Assembly (NCBI GenBank): GCA_964392115.1
Contig: CAYMOU010000034.1
Location: 1 to 24,467, forward strand
Length of the DNA: 24,467 bases
DNA from: CAYXWM01 sp964392115
GTDB taxonomy: Bacteria > Bacillota > Clostridia > Lachnospirales > WRBF01
Reading direction: 5' to 3'
The position numbers were made by a program, and so were the translations under genes. Shown one piece after another: positions 16,773 through 23,564 of the stretch; within the stretch, counting starts at the first letter, position 1, and each line of letters starts with the position of its first letter. The notes under the pieces are model-generated. The model was not told where the DNA came from. It saw only the letters and a list, made by a program, of their open reading frames with translations, and searched no databases.

Positions 16773-16801
16773 ATTATATAGAATATATTCTAAAAAATCA
16801 A
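16773..16801 (-). promoter_or_regulatory. putative sigma-A promoter with a palindrome in its spacer
   Basis: On the minus strand TTGATT (16801-16796) is followed by 17 bases and a perfect TATAAT (16778-16773), about 47 bases before the ATG of the UbiA-like gene. The spacer holds a perfect 14-base palindrome, TAGAATATATTCTA (16779-16792). A dimeric regulator bound there would block RNA polymerase. Confidence 0.6.
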
Positions 16802-16939
16802 ATGGTTACAAAAGAAATATCGGCTATTTTTTGTTGAAATTTAACATATATCAAATAATAATTATTATAGATTACAACCTCACACTGTTAAAGTGTTGAA
16901 TTATAGAGAATTCGGTGAAAACAGCCTTTTTCTGAAGGA

Positions 16940-17143
16940 TTAAAAGCCGATTTTTGCAAAATAAAAAAGGTTCAAATCGGAATCGTCGAAACTTCCTTTT
17001 TGAACCTTTTTTCTGTTATAAATCTTAGGGTTTTTACTTGTTCTTGTTATGGGATTTAACACGCCCCAGGTTATTCTGTTTTTCTTGTCTGCTTCCTTCC
17101 GAGCTTTTTTGCTTAACTTTTCTCGGGGAATAAATTTTTTCAT
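16940..17143 (-). CDS. small basic conserved-type protein of unknown function
   Basis: The product has 67 residues and is strongly basic in its first 50, beginning MKKFIPREKLSKKARKE with YNRKK near residue 45. I recall similar short hypothetical proteins in Clostridia (M-K-K-F/Y-x-P-R-E-K-L-x-K-K-A-R-K start, W near residue 26, YNRKK near the end), but cannot name a function; RNA or ribosome binding would fit the charge. The start at 17143 is set by AAGGAGTGA 6 bases upstream; a GTG three codons earlier lies inside that site. The last 20 codons run through the hairpin at 16963-17012, so the C-terminal tail is non-conserved-looking or the terminator overlaps the gene. No partner gene is nearby. 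Confidence 0.65.
   Translation of the reverse strand: MKKFIPREKLSKKARKEADKKNRITWGVLNPITRTSKNPKIYNRKKVQKGSFDDSDLNLFYFAKIGF
16959..17012 (-). terminator. rho-independent terminator embedded in the 3' end of the small basic gene
   Basis: On the minus strand AAAAAAGGTTCAAA (17012-16999) pairs with TTTGAACCTTTTTT (16976-16963), followed by ATTTT. An inner GGAA/TTCC pair closes the loop. The reading frame of the small basic gene continues through it to a stop at 16940-16942. Confidence 0.7.
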
Positions 17144-17190
17144 GGAATTCACTCCTTATTTTTACCGGATTTGTTTAAATAACCGGATAT

Positions 17191-17209
17191 TTATGTTATT
17201 ATAACATAA
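17191..17209. promoter_or_regulatory. palindromic operator-like site between divergent genes
   Basis: TTATGTTA-TTA-TAACATAA is a perfect inverted repeat with 8-base arms. On the minus strand it contains TATAAT (17203-17198), placed about 55 bases before the start of the small basic gene. It is flanked by two CCGGAT copies at 17165 and 17183. It may be a regulator site acting on one or both divergent genes; the -35 boxes are not clear. Confidence 0.35.
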
Positions 17210-17237
17210 CATAGTCTTTAGGAAAAAAGGTGATATT

Positions 17238-17675
17238 ATGAATTTAAAATCCACAATGAAATTCACGGTATTTATTTCGTCATTTTTTGCTTTAATTTTA
17301 ATCCTGATATTGTATTGCTTTTTGGGTTTGGAATTGCAAAAGGCTATCAGAGATATCCTTTCCAAAACTTATGACGCATTTATATTATATGATATATTTA
17401 TGTTTTTGTACAGAAACCTTTATCTTGTATTTTCTTTGATTTTCTCCGGATTTGTCTATAAATACCTATACAAAAGCAAACTTATTTTTATATCATCAAA
17501 TACGGTTTACATAATATTAAGTTCTCTGCTTTGTTATTTTGTTATGTTTCATACCCGCTTGTTTAATTCTGTGCTGATTTACGAAATGTTAAAGTTGGGT
17601 TTGGCTACGGGTTTGTACAACATTATATTTTTCGTGGCCTTTGGTTTCCTGAAAAATACGGTAACTTCCTCTTAA
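17238..17675 (+). CDS. four-helix membrane protein of unknown function
   Basis: The product has 145 residues, mostly hydrophobic, with four likely membrane helices (about 9-30, 50-74, 82-104 and 117-138) and short polar loops. It is rich in Phe, Leu, Ile and Tyr. I recognise no family motif or catalytic residue. AAGGTGAT lies 6 bases before the ATG, so it is probably translated. It is divergent from the small basic gene and has no close downstream partner; the next gene, ureA, starts 542 bp later. The first helix starts soon after a short basic N-terminus and could be read as a signal anchor. Confidence 0.65.
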   Translation: MNLKSTMKFTVFISSFFALILILILYCFLGLELQKAIRDILSKTYDAFILYDIFMFLYRNLYLVFSLIFSGFVYKYLYKSKLIFISSNTVYIILSSLLCYFVMFHTRLFNSVLIYEMLKLGLATGLYNIIFFVAFGFLKNTVTSS

Positions 17676-17932
17676 ATTTATTTTTTAATTATGTTGGTAT
17701 ACAGGGCAAGCATTTGTTACGGATAACGAAATTTTACCAATCAACCTGATCTAATTTGTATATTAATGCTTAATGAAACTTCATCTTAAATACAGTATTA
17801 ACATTTTGTCAGTGCAATATAATAAAAAGAATATACTTTTAACAATTTCCCGCCGAAACCATAATTATCCCGGGTTTATTTTAGGATTTCAATATTGAAA
17901 ACAAAGCGTAGTCGTGCTAAAATTATCACACA

Positions 17933-18002
17933 GCAAAGGCGCTGTAATAATCATACTTTTGTTCTTTTGGGGCAAAATATGATTTTATTACGGTGCTTTT
18001 TT
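17933..18002 (+). terminator. long terminator-like hairpin before ureA (leader attenuator or end of a small RNA)
   Basis: GGCGCTGTAATAATCATA and a following CTTTTG pair, with small bulges and a few G-U pairs, with CAAAATATGATTTTATTACGGTGC. Six T follow (17997-18002), and a short GCAA/TTGC pair extends the base. The loop is TTCTTTTGGGG-like. The T-run is on the plus strand only. It lies 258 bp past the previous gene and 215 bp before ureA, so it could end a small RNA or leader transcript rather than the membrane-protein gene. Confidence 0.6.
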
Positions 18003-18091
18003 GTTGCCTGTACTAAAAAATGTACCACTTTATCAAAGTTTGACAGAATTATAGTTTATCAACTTTAACCGGATACCCTTAAAAAATTTTA

Positions 18092-18158
18092 TTTTTTGAA
18101 AGGGGTTTGGGGAAAGCCTTTTCTCTCAGAAAGAGTTTTCACAAAGGTTTGAATCTTG
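18092..18158. repeat. urease-locus hairpin repeat, copy A
   Basis: TTTTTTGAAAGGGGTTTGGGG, then an imperfect hairpin (GGGGAAAGCCTTTTCT / AGAAAGAGTTTTC), then GGTTTGAATCTTG. It aligns along its length with the copies at 20684-20865 and 22866-22936. It is the most diverged of the three. It ends 59 bp before ureA. Confidence 0.6.
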
Positions 18159-18217
18159 TTTAAAGCAGAACGACTATATTTTCTCAAACCGGTTTAGTTT
18201 ACCTTAGGAGGTGTGAT

Positions 18218-18526
18218 ATGAGACTGACAGGAAAAGAAACAGAAAAGCTGTTATTGCATTGTGCCGGAAACTTGGCTAAGGAGCGTAAGGCACGAGGACT
18301 GAAGCTTAATCATCCGGAAGCGGTTGCTTTGATTTGTTCCGAGCTTTTGGAAATGGCACGTGACGGCAAAAAAGTTACAGAGCTGATGGAGCTTGGCAAA
18401 AAAATCCTCACAACAGACGACGTTATGGACGGCGTAGCCGCTATGATACATGACGTGCAAATAGAAGCTACATTTCCGGACGGAACAAAATTGGTTACCG
18501 TTCACGATCCTATCCAACCAAAGTAA
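18218..18526 (+). CDS. ureA: urease subunit gamma
   Basis: The product has 102 residues, the normal length for a separate gamma subunit. It begins MRLTGKETEKLLLH and contains LNHPEAVALI, the VTELMELGK stretch and the typical end ATFPDGTKLVTVHDPI. It packs with UreB and UreC in the (alpha-beta-gamma)3 enzyme of the cytoplasm, which hydrolyses urea to ammonia and carbamate. TAGGAGGTG lies just before the ATG. It is the first gene of the urease locus, 11 bp before ureB. The three-gene form (separate A, B and C) is the usual bacterial arrangement, unlike the A-B fusion of Helicobacter. Confidence 0.98.
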   Translation: MRLTGKETEKLLLHCAGNLAKERKARGLKLNHPEAVALICSELLEMARDGKKVTELMELGKKILTTDDVMDGVAAMIHDVQIEATFPDGTKLVTVHDPIQPK

Positions 18527-18537
18527 GGAGGTTAAGC

Positions 18538-18900
18538 ATGAAACCCGGAGAAGTTATTACAGCGGCAAGAGACATAATCTTGAACGAAAACAGAAGAACC
18601 GAAACAATAGCGGTTGTAAACACAGGAGACAGACCCATACAGGTTGGCTCTCACTATCATTTTTTCGAAGTAAACAAGTTGCTTTCTTTTGACAGAGCAC
18701 AAGCCTACGGTATGCGTTTGGACATTCCGTCCGGCACTTCCGTTCGTTTTGAGCCGGGCGAAACCAAAACCGTTCAAGTGGTAGAAGTTGGCGGCTCTAA
18801 GCGTATGTTCGGGCTTAACAACCTGACCTGCGGTCAAGTAAACGAAGCTACTTTGAAATCTTCTTTAAATAAAGCAGAATTAAACGGTTTTATAAAATAA
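18538..18900 (+). CDS. ureB: urease subunit beta
   Basis: The product has 120 residues. It begins MKPGEVI and carries the family signature NTGDRPIQVGSHYHFFEVN (about residues 36-54). Further matches are DIPSGTSVRFEPGETKTV and the RMFGLNNLT segment before the C-terminal helix. It is a structural subunit of urease, helping to fix UreC in the trimer and to receive the UreD/UreF/UreG complex. AAGGAGG lies 7 bases before the ATG. It is 11 bp after ureA and 18 bp before ureC. Confidence 0.98.
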   Translation: MKPGEVITAARDIILNENRRTETIAVVNTGDRPIQVGSHYHFFEVNKLLSFDRAQAYGMRLDIPSGTSVRFEPGETKTVQVVEVGGSKRMFGLNNLTCGQVNEATLKSSLNKAELNGFIK

Positions 18901-18918
18901 GAAAGGAGGAGGACGACT

Positions 18919-20637
18919 ATGAGCCACAAAATTTCAGGCAAAGACTACGCAATGATGTTTGGCCCTACAACAGGCGATAAAATCAGACTTGCAGACACAG
19001 AATTGTTTGCTGAAATAGAAAAAGACTATACGGTTTACGGCGACGAAATTAAATTCGGCGGCGGCAAAACCATCCGTGACGGTATGGGTCAATCCGTAAA
19101 TACCACAAGCGCAGACGGAGATTTGGACTTGGTTATTACCAATGCCGTAGTTATGGACTATACCGGTATTTACAAAGCCGATATAGGTATTAAAAACGGT
19201 AAAATCGCAGGACTGGGCAAAGCAGGTAACCCCGATATTATGGACGGAGTAACTCCCGGCATGGTAGTAGGTGCTTCTACCGAAGCTATTGCAGGCGAAG
19301 GATTAATCGTTACAGCCGGCGGTATAGATACACATATACACTTTATTTGTCCTCAACAAATCAACACTGCTTTACATAGCGGTGTAACCACTATGATAGG
19401 CGGCGGTACCGGCCCTGCGGACGGAACCAACGCAACAACTTGCACACCGGGCCCTTGGAACATGAAAATGATGCTTAAGGCTGCGGAAGAATACCCAATA
19501 AACTTAGGCTTCTTGGGCAAAGGCAACTGCTCCGCCGAAGAACCCCTTGTTGAACAAATTAAAGCAGGTGCTATAGGCTTAAAAATCCACGAAGACTGGG
19601 GTTCAACTCCGGCGGCTATTGACACAGCTTTAAATGTTGCTGACCGTTTCGACGTTCAAGTAGCTATCCACACAGACACCTTAAACGAAGGCGGTTGTGT
19701 AGAAGATACTTTAAATGCCATCGGCGGACGTACCATACACACCTACCATACAGAAGGTGCCGGCGGCGGTCATGCCCCTGACATTATTAAAGCAGCGGCT
19801 GCTCTCAACGTTCTGCCTTCTTCCACCAATCCCACTATGCCTTTTACCGTTAACACCTTGGACGAACACTTGGATATGTTAATGGTCTGCCATCACCTTG
19901 ACAGCAAAATACCCGAAGACGTGGCTTTCGCCGATTCTCGTATTCGTCCGGAAACCATTGCCGCAGAAGACGTATTGCACGACATGGGCGTTTTCAGCAT
20001 GATGAGTTCCGACTCTCAAGCAATGGGCCGTGTAGGCGAAGTTGTAACCCGTACTTGGCAAACAGCCGACAAAATGAAAAAACAACGTGGCGCAATTAAA
20101 GGCGATAATTCCGGCAACGATAACTTCCGTATTAAACGCTACATCTCCAAATACACCATCAATCCTGCAACTACCCACGGTATCTCTCAATACGTAGGTT
20201 CCGTTGAGGTAGGCAAATTTGCAGACTTGGTTATCTGGAGCCCGGCTTTCTTCGGCGTTAAACCGGACTTAATCATCAAAGGCGGCATGATAGTTGCTGC
20301 AAAAATGGGTGATCCCAATGCATCTATCCCTACTCCCGAACCGGTATTCTACCGTAATATGTTCGGTGCGGAAGGTATGGCTAAATACGAAACCTGCATT
20401 ACCTTCATGTCCAAAGCAGCAATCGAAGCCGGCGTAAAAGAAAACCTGGGCTTGAAAAAGACCGTTCTTCCGGTAGAAAAATGCCGTACCATCACCAAAC
20501 ACGACATGAAATACAACGACAACACCCCTGTTATCGAAGTAGACCCCGAAACCTATGAAGTAAAAGTAGACGGCGAACAAGTAACCTGTGAACCGGCTAC
20601 CGTTCTTCCTATGGCTCAACTCTATAACTTATTCTAA
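18919..20637 (+). CDS. ureC: urease subunit alpha (catalytic)
   Basis: The product has 572 residues, full length. The two-nickel site is complete by position against Klebsiella urease: H139 and H141 (DTHIHFICPQQ), the carbamylated K222 (GLKIHEDWG), H251 (AIHTDTLNE), H277 (TYHTEGAGGGH) and D365 (MSSDSQAMGR). The flap Cys324 and catalytic His325 lie in MVCHHL. The enzyme turns urea into ammonia and carbamate in the cytoplasm. AAAGGAGGAGG precedes the ATG. It is 18 bp after ureB; the next gene, ureI, follows after 297 bp filled by a repeat with a nested insert. The coding sequence favours C-ending codons more than its neighbours, which fits a highly expressed gene. No damage is seen. Confidence 0.99.
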   Translation: MSHKISGKDYAMMFGPTTGDKIRLADTELFAEIEKDYTVYGDEIKFGGGKTIRDGMGQSVNTTSADGDLDLVITNAVVMDYTGIYKADIGIKNGKIAGLGKAGNPDIMDGVTPGMVVGASTEAIAGEGLIVTAGGIDTHIHFICPQQINTALHSGVTTMIGGGTGPADGTNATTCTPGPWNMKMMLKAAEEYPINLGFLGKGNCSAEEPLVEQIKAGAIGLKIHEDWGSTPAAIDTALNVADRFDVQVAIHTDTLNEGGCVEDTLNAIGGRTIHTYHTEGAGGGHAPDIIKAAAALNVLPSSTNPTMPFTVNTLDEHLDMLMVCHHLDSKIPEDVAFADSRIRPETIAAEDVLHDMGVFSMMSSDSQAMGRVGEVVTRTWQTADKMKKQRGAIKGDNSGNDNFRIKRYISKYTINPATTHGISQYVGSVEVGKFADLVIWSPAFFGVKPDLIIKGGMIVAAKMGDPNASIPTPEPVFYRNMFGAEGMAKYETCITFMSKAAIEAGVKENLGLKKTVLPVEKCRTITKHDMKYNDNTPVIEVDPETYEVKVDGEQVTCEPATVLPMAQLYNLF

Positions 20638-20683
20638 AAGAGACTTGTACGTGAAAAAACCAAAATACTCCCTAAGCCATGCT

Positions 20684-20865
20684 AAAGTCTTTTTTAAGGG
20701 AGTTTGATACACGGTTGCAATCAAAAATAAATTTATTGATTTTTAGTTGCAACACCCACACCCTACCAATTCGCATTGTAAGATGGATAAAAAACATTTT
20801 TAAGCGAATTGGTATGAGGGAAACTTATTCTAAAGAAAAAGTTTCCCTCAAGGTTTTAATCTTTC
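20684..20865. repeat. urease-locus hairpin repeat, copy B (split by an insert)
   Basis: The left part, AAAGTCTTTTTTAAGGGAGTTTGA (20684-20707), matches the first 23-24 bases of copy C. The right part, from TGAGGGAAACTT (20815) through AAGTTTCCCTCAAGG and TTTTAATC, matches the rest. The 107 bases in between are absent from copies A and C. The right part still folds (TGAGGGAAACTT with AAGTTTCCCTCA). It ends about 70 bp before ureI. Confidence 0.7.
20708..20814. mobile_element. 107-bp non-coding insert nested in repeat copy B
   Basis: It is flanked by TGA on both sides (20705-20707 and 20815-20817), consistent with a 3-bp target duplication. It contains two hairpins: GTTGCAA (20714-20720) with TTGCAAC (20747-20753), and TACCAATTCGC (20764-20774) with GCGAATTGGTA (20804-20814, perfect 11 bp). 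It has no coding capacity. The ends share only TAC as inverted bases, so assignment to a transposon type is not possible here. Confidence 0.5.
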
Positions 20866-20934
20866 ACGCTTTTAAGCCCTTTCCGACCCGGTTCGTTGAC
20901 ATAGATTCAGCATAATTTTAATCAGGAGGTTAAT

Positions 20935-21420
20935 ATGTTAGGAGTATGTCTTTTATACGTTGGTATAGTTTTAATTAATAACGGGGTCTGCCGCCTGTGC
21001 AATATAGACGGTAAATCAGCCGCTGTTATGAATGTGTTTACAGGCTTGCTGTCCATGGTTATCAATGTTCTTGCATTGATTCAAGGCGATTTCTATGCGG
21101 CAGGTACCGGCCTTTTGTTCGGCTTTACTTACCTGTTCGCCGCCGCAAACAATATCTGGAAATTAAATCCCCTGCCTTTCGGCGTTTACAGCCTTTTTGT
21201 TGCTATCAACACCGTACCCTGTGCCATTATCACCTATCAAGAAGGCGATTGGAAAATGGCCGTTATCTGGATACTTTGGGGTATACTGTGGTTCACAGGT
21301 TTCTTGGAAGGTACACTGAAAAAAAACCTTGGCAAATTTGTTCCCTACTTGGCTATTTTCGAAGGTATTGTCACAGCTTGGATTCCCGGTTTCTTATTGT
21401 TAAGAGGTATGTGGAACTGA
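20935..21420 (+). CDS. ureI: urea/amide channel, UreI/AmiS family
   Basis: The product has 161 residues and about six membrane helices, beginning MLGVCLLYVGIVLINNGVC. It shows the family patterns GDFYAAGTGLLFGFTYLFAA.N and WILWGILWFTGFLEGTL. The AmiS/UreI family forms inner-membrane channels for urea or short-chain amides; the Helicobacter member (about 195 residues) is proton-gated. This one is shorter and lacks the long periplasmic loops, so acid gating cannot be assumed. CAGGAGG lies 7 bases before the ATG. Its place between ureC and ureE supports urea as substrate and a role in feeding UreABC. It is separated from ureC by 297 bp of repeat DNA and from ureE by 189 bp containing another palindromic element. 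Confidence 0.92.
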   Translation: MLGVCLLYVGIVLINNGVCRLCNIDGKSAAVMNVFTGLLSMVINVLALIQGDFYAAGTGLLFGFTYLFAAANNIWKLNPLPFGVYSLFVAINTVPCAIITYQEGDWKMAVIWILWGILWFTGFLEGTLKKNLGKFVPYLAIFEGIVTAWIPGFLLLRGMWN

Positions 21421-21457
21421 TAAACCCGGCGTACCTACATAAATTTGAATATTCAGT

Positions 21458-21562
21458 AATTTTTATCGCAGAATGTTTCGAATTCCTACCCAAACTATCA
21501 CAACCCCTTCAATTTAATTGAACGATATTTGTATTAGGATAAGGCGTTCTGCGATAAAATTA
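21458..21562. mobile_element. 105-bp element with inverted ends between ureI and ureE
   Basis: AATTTTTATCGCAGAATG at the left faces CGTTCTGCGATAAAATT at the right; TTTTATCGCAGAA (21461-21473) and TTCTGCGATAAAA (21547-21559) are perfect complements. The interior has a smaller palindrome, TCAATTTAATTGA, and no reading frame. The size and long inverted ends suit a MITE-like element. It differs from the other two repeat families in the window. As RNA it would be a large stem-loop. Confidence 0.6.
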
Positions 21563-21609
21563 AAATATTGGATTTTCAGATTCATTTCTCAAAAGGAAAG
21601 GAACAAACC

Positions 21610-22089
21610 ATGATAGTAAACAATGTAATCGGCAGAATATCCGACCCTCAATTCAGCGGTGCGGAAATAGATTATTTGGACATCGAATGGTATAACTGTC
21701 AAAAGAAAATAAACCGCTTATTTACCCAAAAAGGCACTGAAATCGGCCTGCGCTTGGATGAACACACAGCCACCCACGGCCTAAAACAAGACGATGTTTT
21801 GGCACAAACCGAAACCGGTATAATCGCCGTAAATATCTTACCGGCAGAATGCCTTGTTATAAATATAGAAGATACTAATATTCTCCCAAAATTTTGTTAT
21901 GAAATAGGCAACCGCCATGCACCCTTTTTTAACGGCGAAAAACCCAACCAATTCGTTATCCCTTACGATAAAACCATACAAATCATGATAGAAAAATTAA
22001 ATATTAAAACAGAAATTAAAGATGTAAAATTGGATCTTGACAAAAGTATTTCATCAACACCCGGTCACAGTCACGGCCATTCCCATTAA
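21610..22089 (+). CDS. ureE: urease accessory protein UreE, nickel carrier
   Basis: The product has 159 residues. The N-terminal domain (about 1-75) includes LRLDEHTATHGLKQDDVL. The C-terminal metal-binding domain contains YEIGNRHAPFF, with H103 matching the conserved nickel-binding His at the dimer interface. The short tail PGHSHGHSH (151-159) adds further nickel ligands; His-rich UreE tails are common but vary in length. UreE hands nickel to UreG for urease maturation. The ATG at 21610 is preferred over an in-frame TTG at 21568 because AAAGGAAAGGAAC lies between them and the family starts at this point. It is 25 bp before ureF. Confidence 0.95.
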   Translation: MIVNNVIGRISDPQFSGAEIDYLDIEWYNCQKKINRLFTQKGTEIGLRLDEHTATHGLKQDDVLAQTETGIIAVNILPAECLVINIEDTNILPKFCYEIGNRHAPFFNGEKPNQFVIPYDKTIQIMIEKLNIKTEIKDVKLDLDKSISSTPGHSHGHSH

Positions 22090-22114
22090 TCCGCTACGAA
22101 ATGAGAGAATTTCG

Positions 22115-22804
22115 GTGAAAGATAAATTTTTCTTACTATTGCAAATAAACGACGCCTTGTTTCCAATAGGTAGCTATACCCAATCCTACGGGCTTGAAAC
22201 CTATATTCAGCAAGGCTCGGTAAAAGACAAAGAAAGCGCCCTGCTTCTCTTGGAACAGAATCTGAAAACAAGCTTTTTGCACAGCGAATTGCTTGCGGCA
22301 CGGTTGGCTTACGAATACGCCAAAAACGGTGAATCAGATAAAATATTCCGCCTGGAACAAATCGCCAAGGCATCCCGTACACCTTCCGAATTACGTTCCG
22401 CATCAAGCAAATTGGGCAGTCGCTTCATAAAGACGGTTTTATCCTTAAATATAGACTACAATAAAAAATTCTATGAAGAATATTACAATAAATGTAACCC
22501 GGTAGGCATATCCCATTCGGTGGCTTACGGCGTATTTTGTGCCTGTGCGGATATGGATAAGGACGAAACCCTTTCGGCTTATTTATACTCCCAAACTTCT
22601 TCTGCCGTCACAAATATGGTTAAGCTTATACCCCTAAGCCAAACCGTGGGCCAGCAAATTCTTTCCGGTTGCGGTGCTTTGTTTTCACAACTGTTGGGCG
22701 AAGTTAAAATATTGACCGAGGACGAGCTTTGTGCCTCTGCTCCCGGGCTGGATATACGTGCCATGCAGCACGAAGTTTTGTATTCCAGACTTTATATGTC
22801 TTAA
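22115..22804 (+). CDS. ureF: urease accessory protein UreF
   Basis: The product has 229 residues, the normal UreF length, and is all-helical. It begins near LLQINDALFPIGSYTQSYGLETY, the family's opening motif (L.DS.FP.G.F..S.GLE). It later carries NPVGISHSVAYGVF and the SSAVTNMVKLIPLSQT.GQ motif (normally S..V.A.VRL.PLGQ..GQ). UreF forms the UreD-UreF-UreG complex on apo-urease and checks GTP-driven nickel insertion. The GTG at 22115 is the best start: it fits the family N-terminus and has GAGAG about 8 bases upstream; the open frame continues upstream into ureE but has no better start. It is 25 bp after ureE and 151 bp before ureG, a gap occupied by a hairpin repeat. Confidence 0.94.
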   Translation: MKDKFFLLLQINDALFPIGSYTQSYGLETYIQQGSVKDKESALLLLEQNLKTSFLHSELLAARLAYEYAKNGESDKIFRLEQIAKASRTPSELRSASSKLGSRFIKTVLSLNIDYNKKFYEEYYNKCNPVGISHSVAYGVFCACADMDKDETLSAYLYSQTSSAVTNMVKLIPLSQTVGQQILSGCGALFSQLLGEVKILTEDELCASAPGLDIRAMQHEVLYSRLYMS

Positions 22805-22865
22805 TAAACATTATACCTATATTGAATACACTTGAAAAATTCACAATATTTCAGTAACTAATATT

Positions 22866-22936
22866 AAAGTCTTTTTGAAGGGAGTTTGAGGGAAACTTTT
22901 TCTTCAGAAAAAGTTTCCCTCAAGGTCTTGATTTTC
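22866..22936. repeat. urease-locus hairpin repeat, copy C
   Basis: AAAGTCTTTTTGAAGGGAG is followed by a perfect 16-bp stem, TTGAGGGAAACTTTTT (22886-22901) and AAAAAGTTTCCCTCAA (22908-22923), around a CTTCAG loop, then GGTCTTGATTTTC. No T-run follows the stem, so it is not a standard terminator. It ends 19 bp before the ureG start codon and just ahead of its ribosome site. Confidence 0.8.
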
Positions 22937-22955
22937 AATTTTGGAGGAAATCTAT

Positions 22956-23564
22956 ATGTCATACGTAAAAATCGGCGTGGCAGGCCCGGTTGGCTCCGGC
23001 AAAACCGCCCTTATCGAAGCCTTAACCCGTGAATTGGCCGGCAAGTACAGCATTTGCGTTGTTACCAACGATATTTATACCAAAGAAGACGCTCAATTTT
23101 TGATTAACAACAGCGTTATGGACAAGGACAGAATCATGGGCGTGGAAACCGGCGGATGCCCTCATACCGCCATTCGTGAGGACGCTTCCATGAACCTTGA
23201 AGCCGTTGAAGAACTGGCAAACCGCTTCCCGGACGTGGAAATTATCTTTATAGAAAGCGGTGGCGACAACCTTTCGGCTACTTTCAGCCCGGAACTGGTT
23301 GATGCAACAATCTTCGTTATCGACGTTGCAGAAGGCGATAAAATACCCAGAAAAGGCGGCCCCGGTATCACACGTTCCGACTTGCTGGTTATAAACAAAA
23401 TCGACCTTGCTCCTTACGTGGGCGCCAGCCTTGAGGTCATGGAAAGAGACTCAAAAGCCATGCGTGGCGACAAACCCTTCTTGTTTACCAATATCCGTGG
23501 CAAAGAAGGCGTAGAAGATATTATCGGCTGGATTAAGAAAAACGTCTTGTTGGAAGGTATGTGA
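22956..23564 (+). CDS. ureG: urease accessory GTPase UreG
   Basis: The product has 202 residues. The P-loop GPVGSGKT is at 10-17. The nickel-binding CPH motif lies in VETGGCPHTAIREDAS (about 63-78). IESGGDNLSATFSPEL and the guanine-specificity NKIDLAP follow. It is a SIMIBI-class GTPase that dimerises with GTP and nickel at the CPH site and releases nickel into UreABC within the UreD/UreF complex. TTGGAGG lies 8 bases before the ATG at 22956; a start five codons earlier would overlap that site. It overlaps ureD by 4 bp, indicating coupled translation. It sits directly after repeat copy C, so its mRNA begins after a strong stem-loop. Confidence 0.97.
   Translation: MSYVKIGVAGPVGSGKTALIEALTRELAGKYSICVVTNDIYTKEDAQFLINNSVMDKDRIMGVETGGCPHTAIREDASMNLEAVEELANRFPDVEIIFIESGGDNLSATFSPELVDATIFVIDVAEGDKIPRKGGPGITRSDLLVINKIDLAPYVGASLEVMERDSKAMRGDKPFLFTNIRGKEGVEDIIGWIKKNVLLEGM

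Larger units (their letters stand above)
17676..18217. other. gene-free region upstream of the urease locus
   Basis: No supported gene was found. From left to right it holds a TATAAT (17818-17823) without a clear -35 box, a long terminator-like hairpin (17933-18002) and a TTGACA (18040-18045) whose position 17 bases later reads only CTTTAA. It ends with hairpin repeat copy A (18092-18158) and the ureA ribosome site. I could not place the urease promoter with confidence, and I see no riboswitch I recognise. Confidence 0.5.

Noticed and set aside
18040..18068. TTGACA as the -35 box of the urease promoter
   Set aside because: The hexamer 17 bases later is CTTTAA, a poor -10 box, and no better one is at 16-18 bases.
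17676..18217. Nickel (NiCo), guanidine or other known riboswitch before ureA
   Set aside because: I could not match any known conserved core; the only strong structure is the terminator-like hairpin.
20679..20915. 78-codon open frame between ureC and ureI
   Set aside because: It lies entirely over repeat copy B and its nested insert, has no ribosome site and shows no protein-like pattern.
21249..21521. 90-codon frame overlapping the end of ureI
   Set aside because: It overlaps a well-supported gene in another frame and runs into the 105-bp palindromic element.
18092..22936. CRISPR-like repeats in the urease locus
   Set aside because: Three copies only, kilobases apart, with genes rather than spacers between them.
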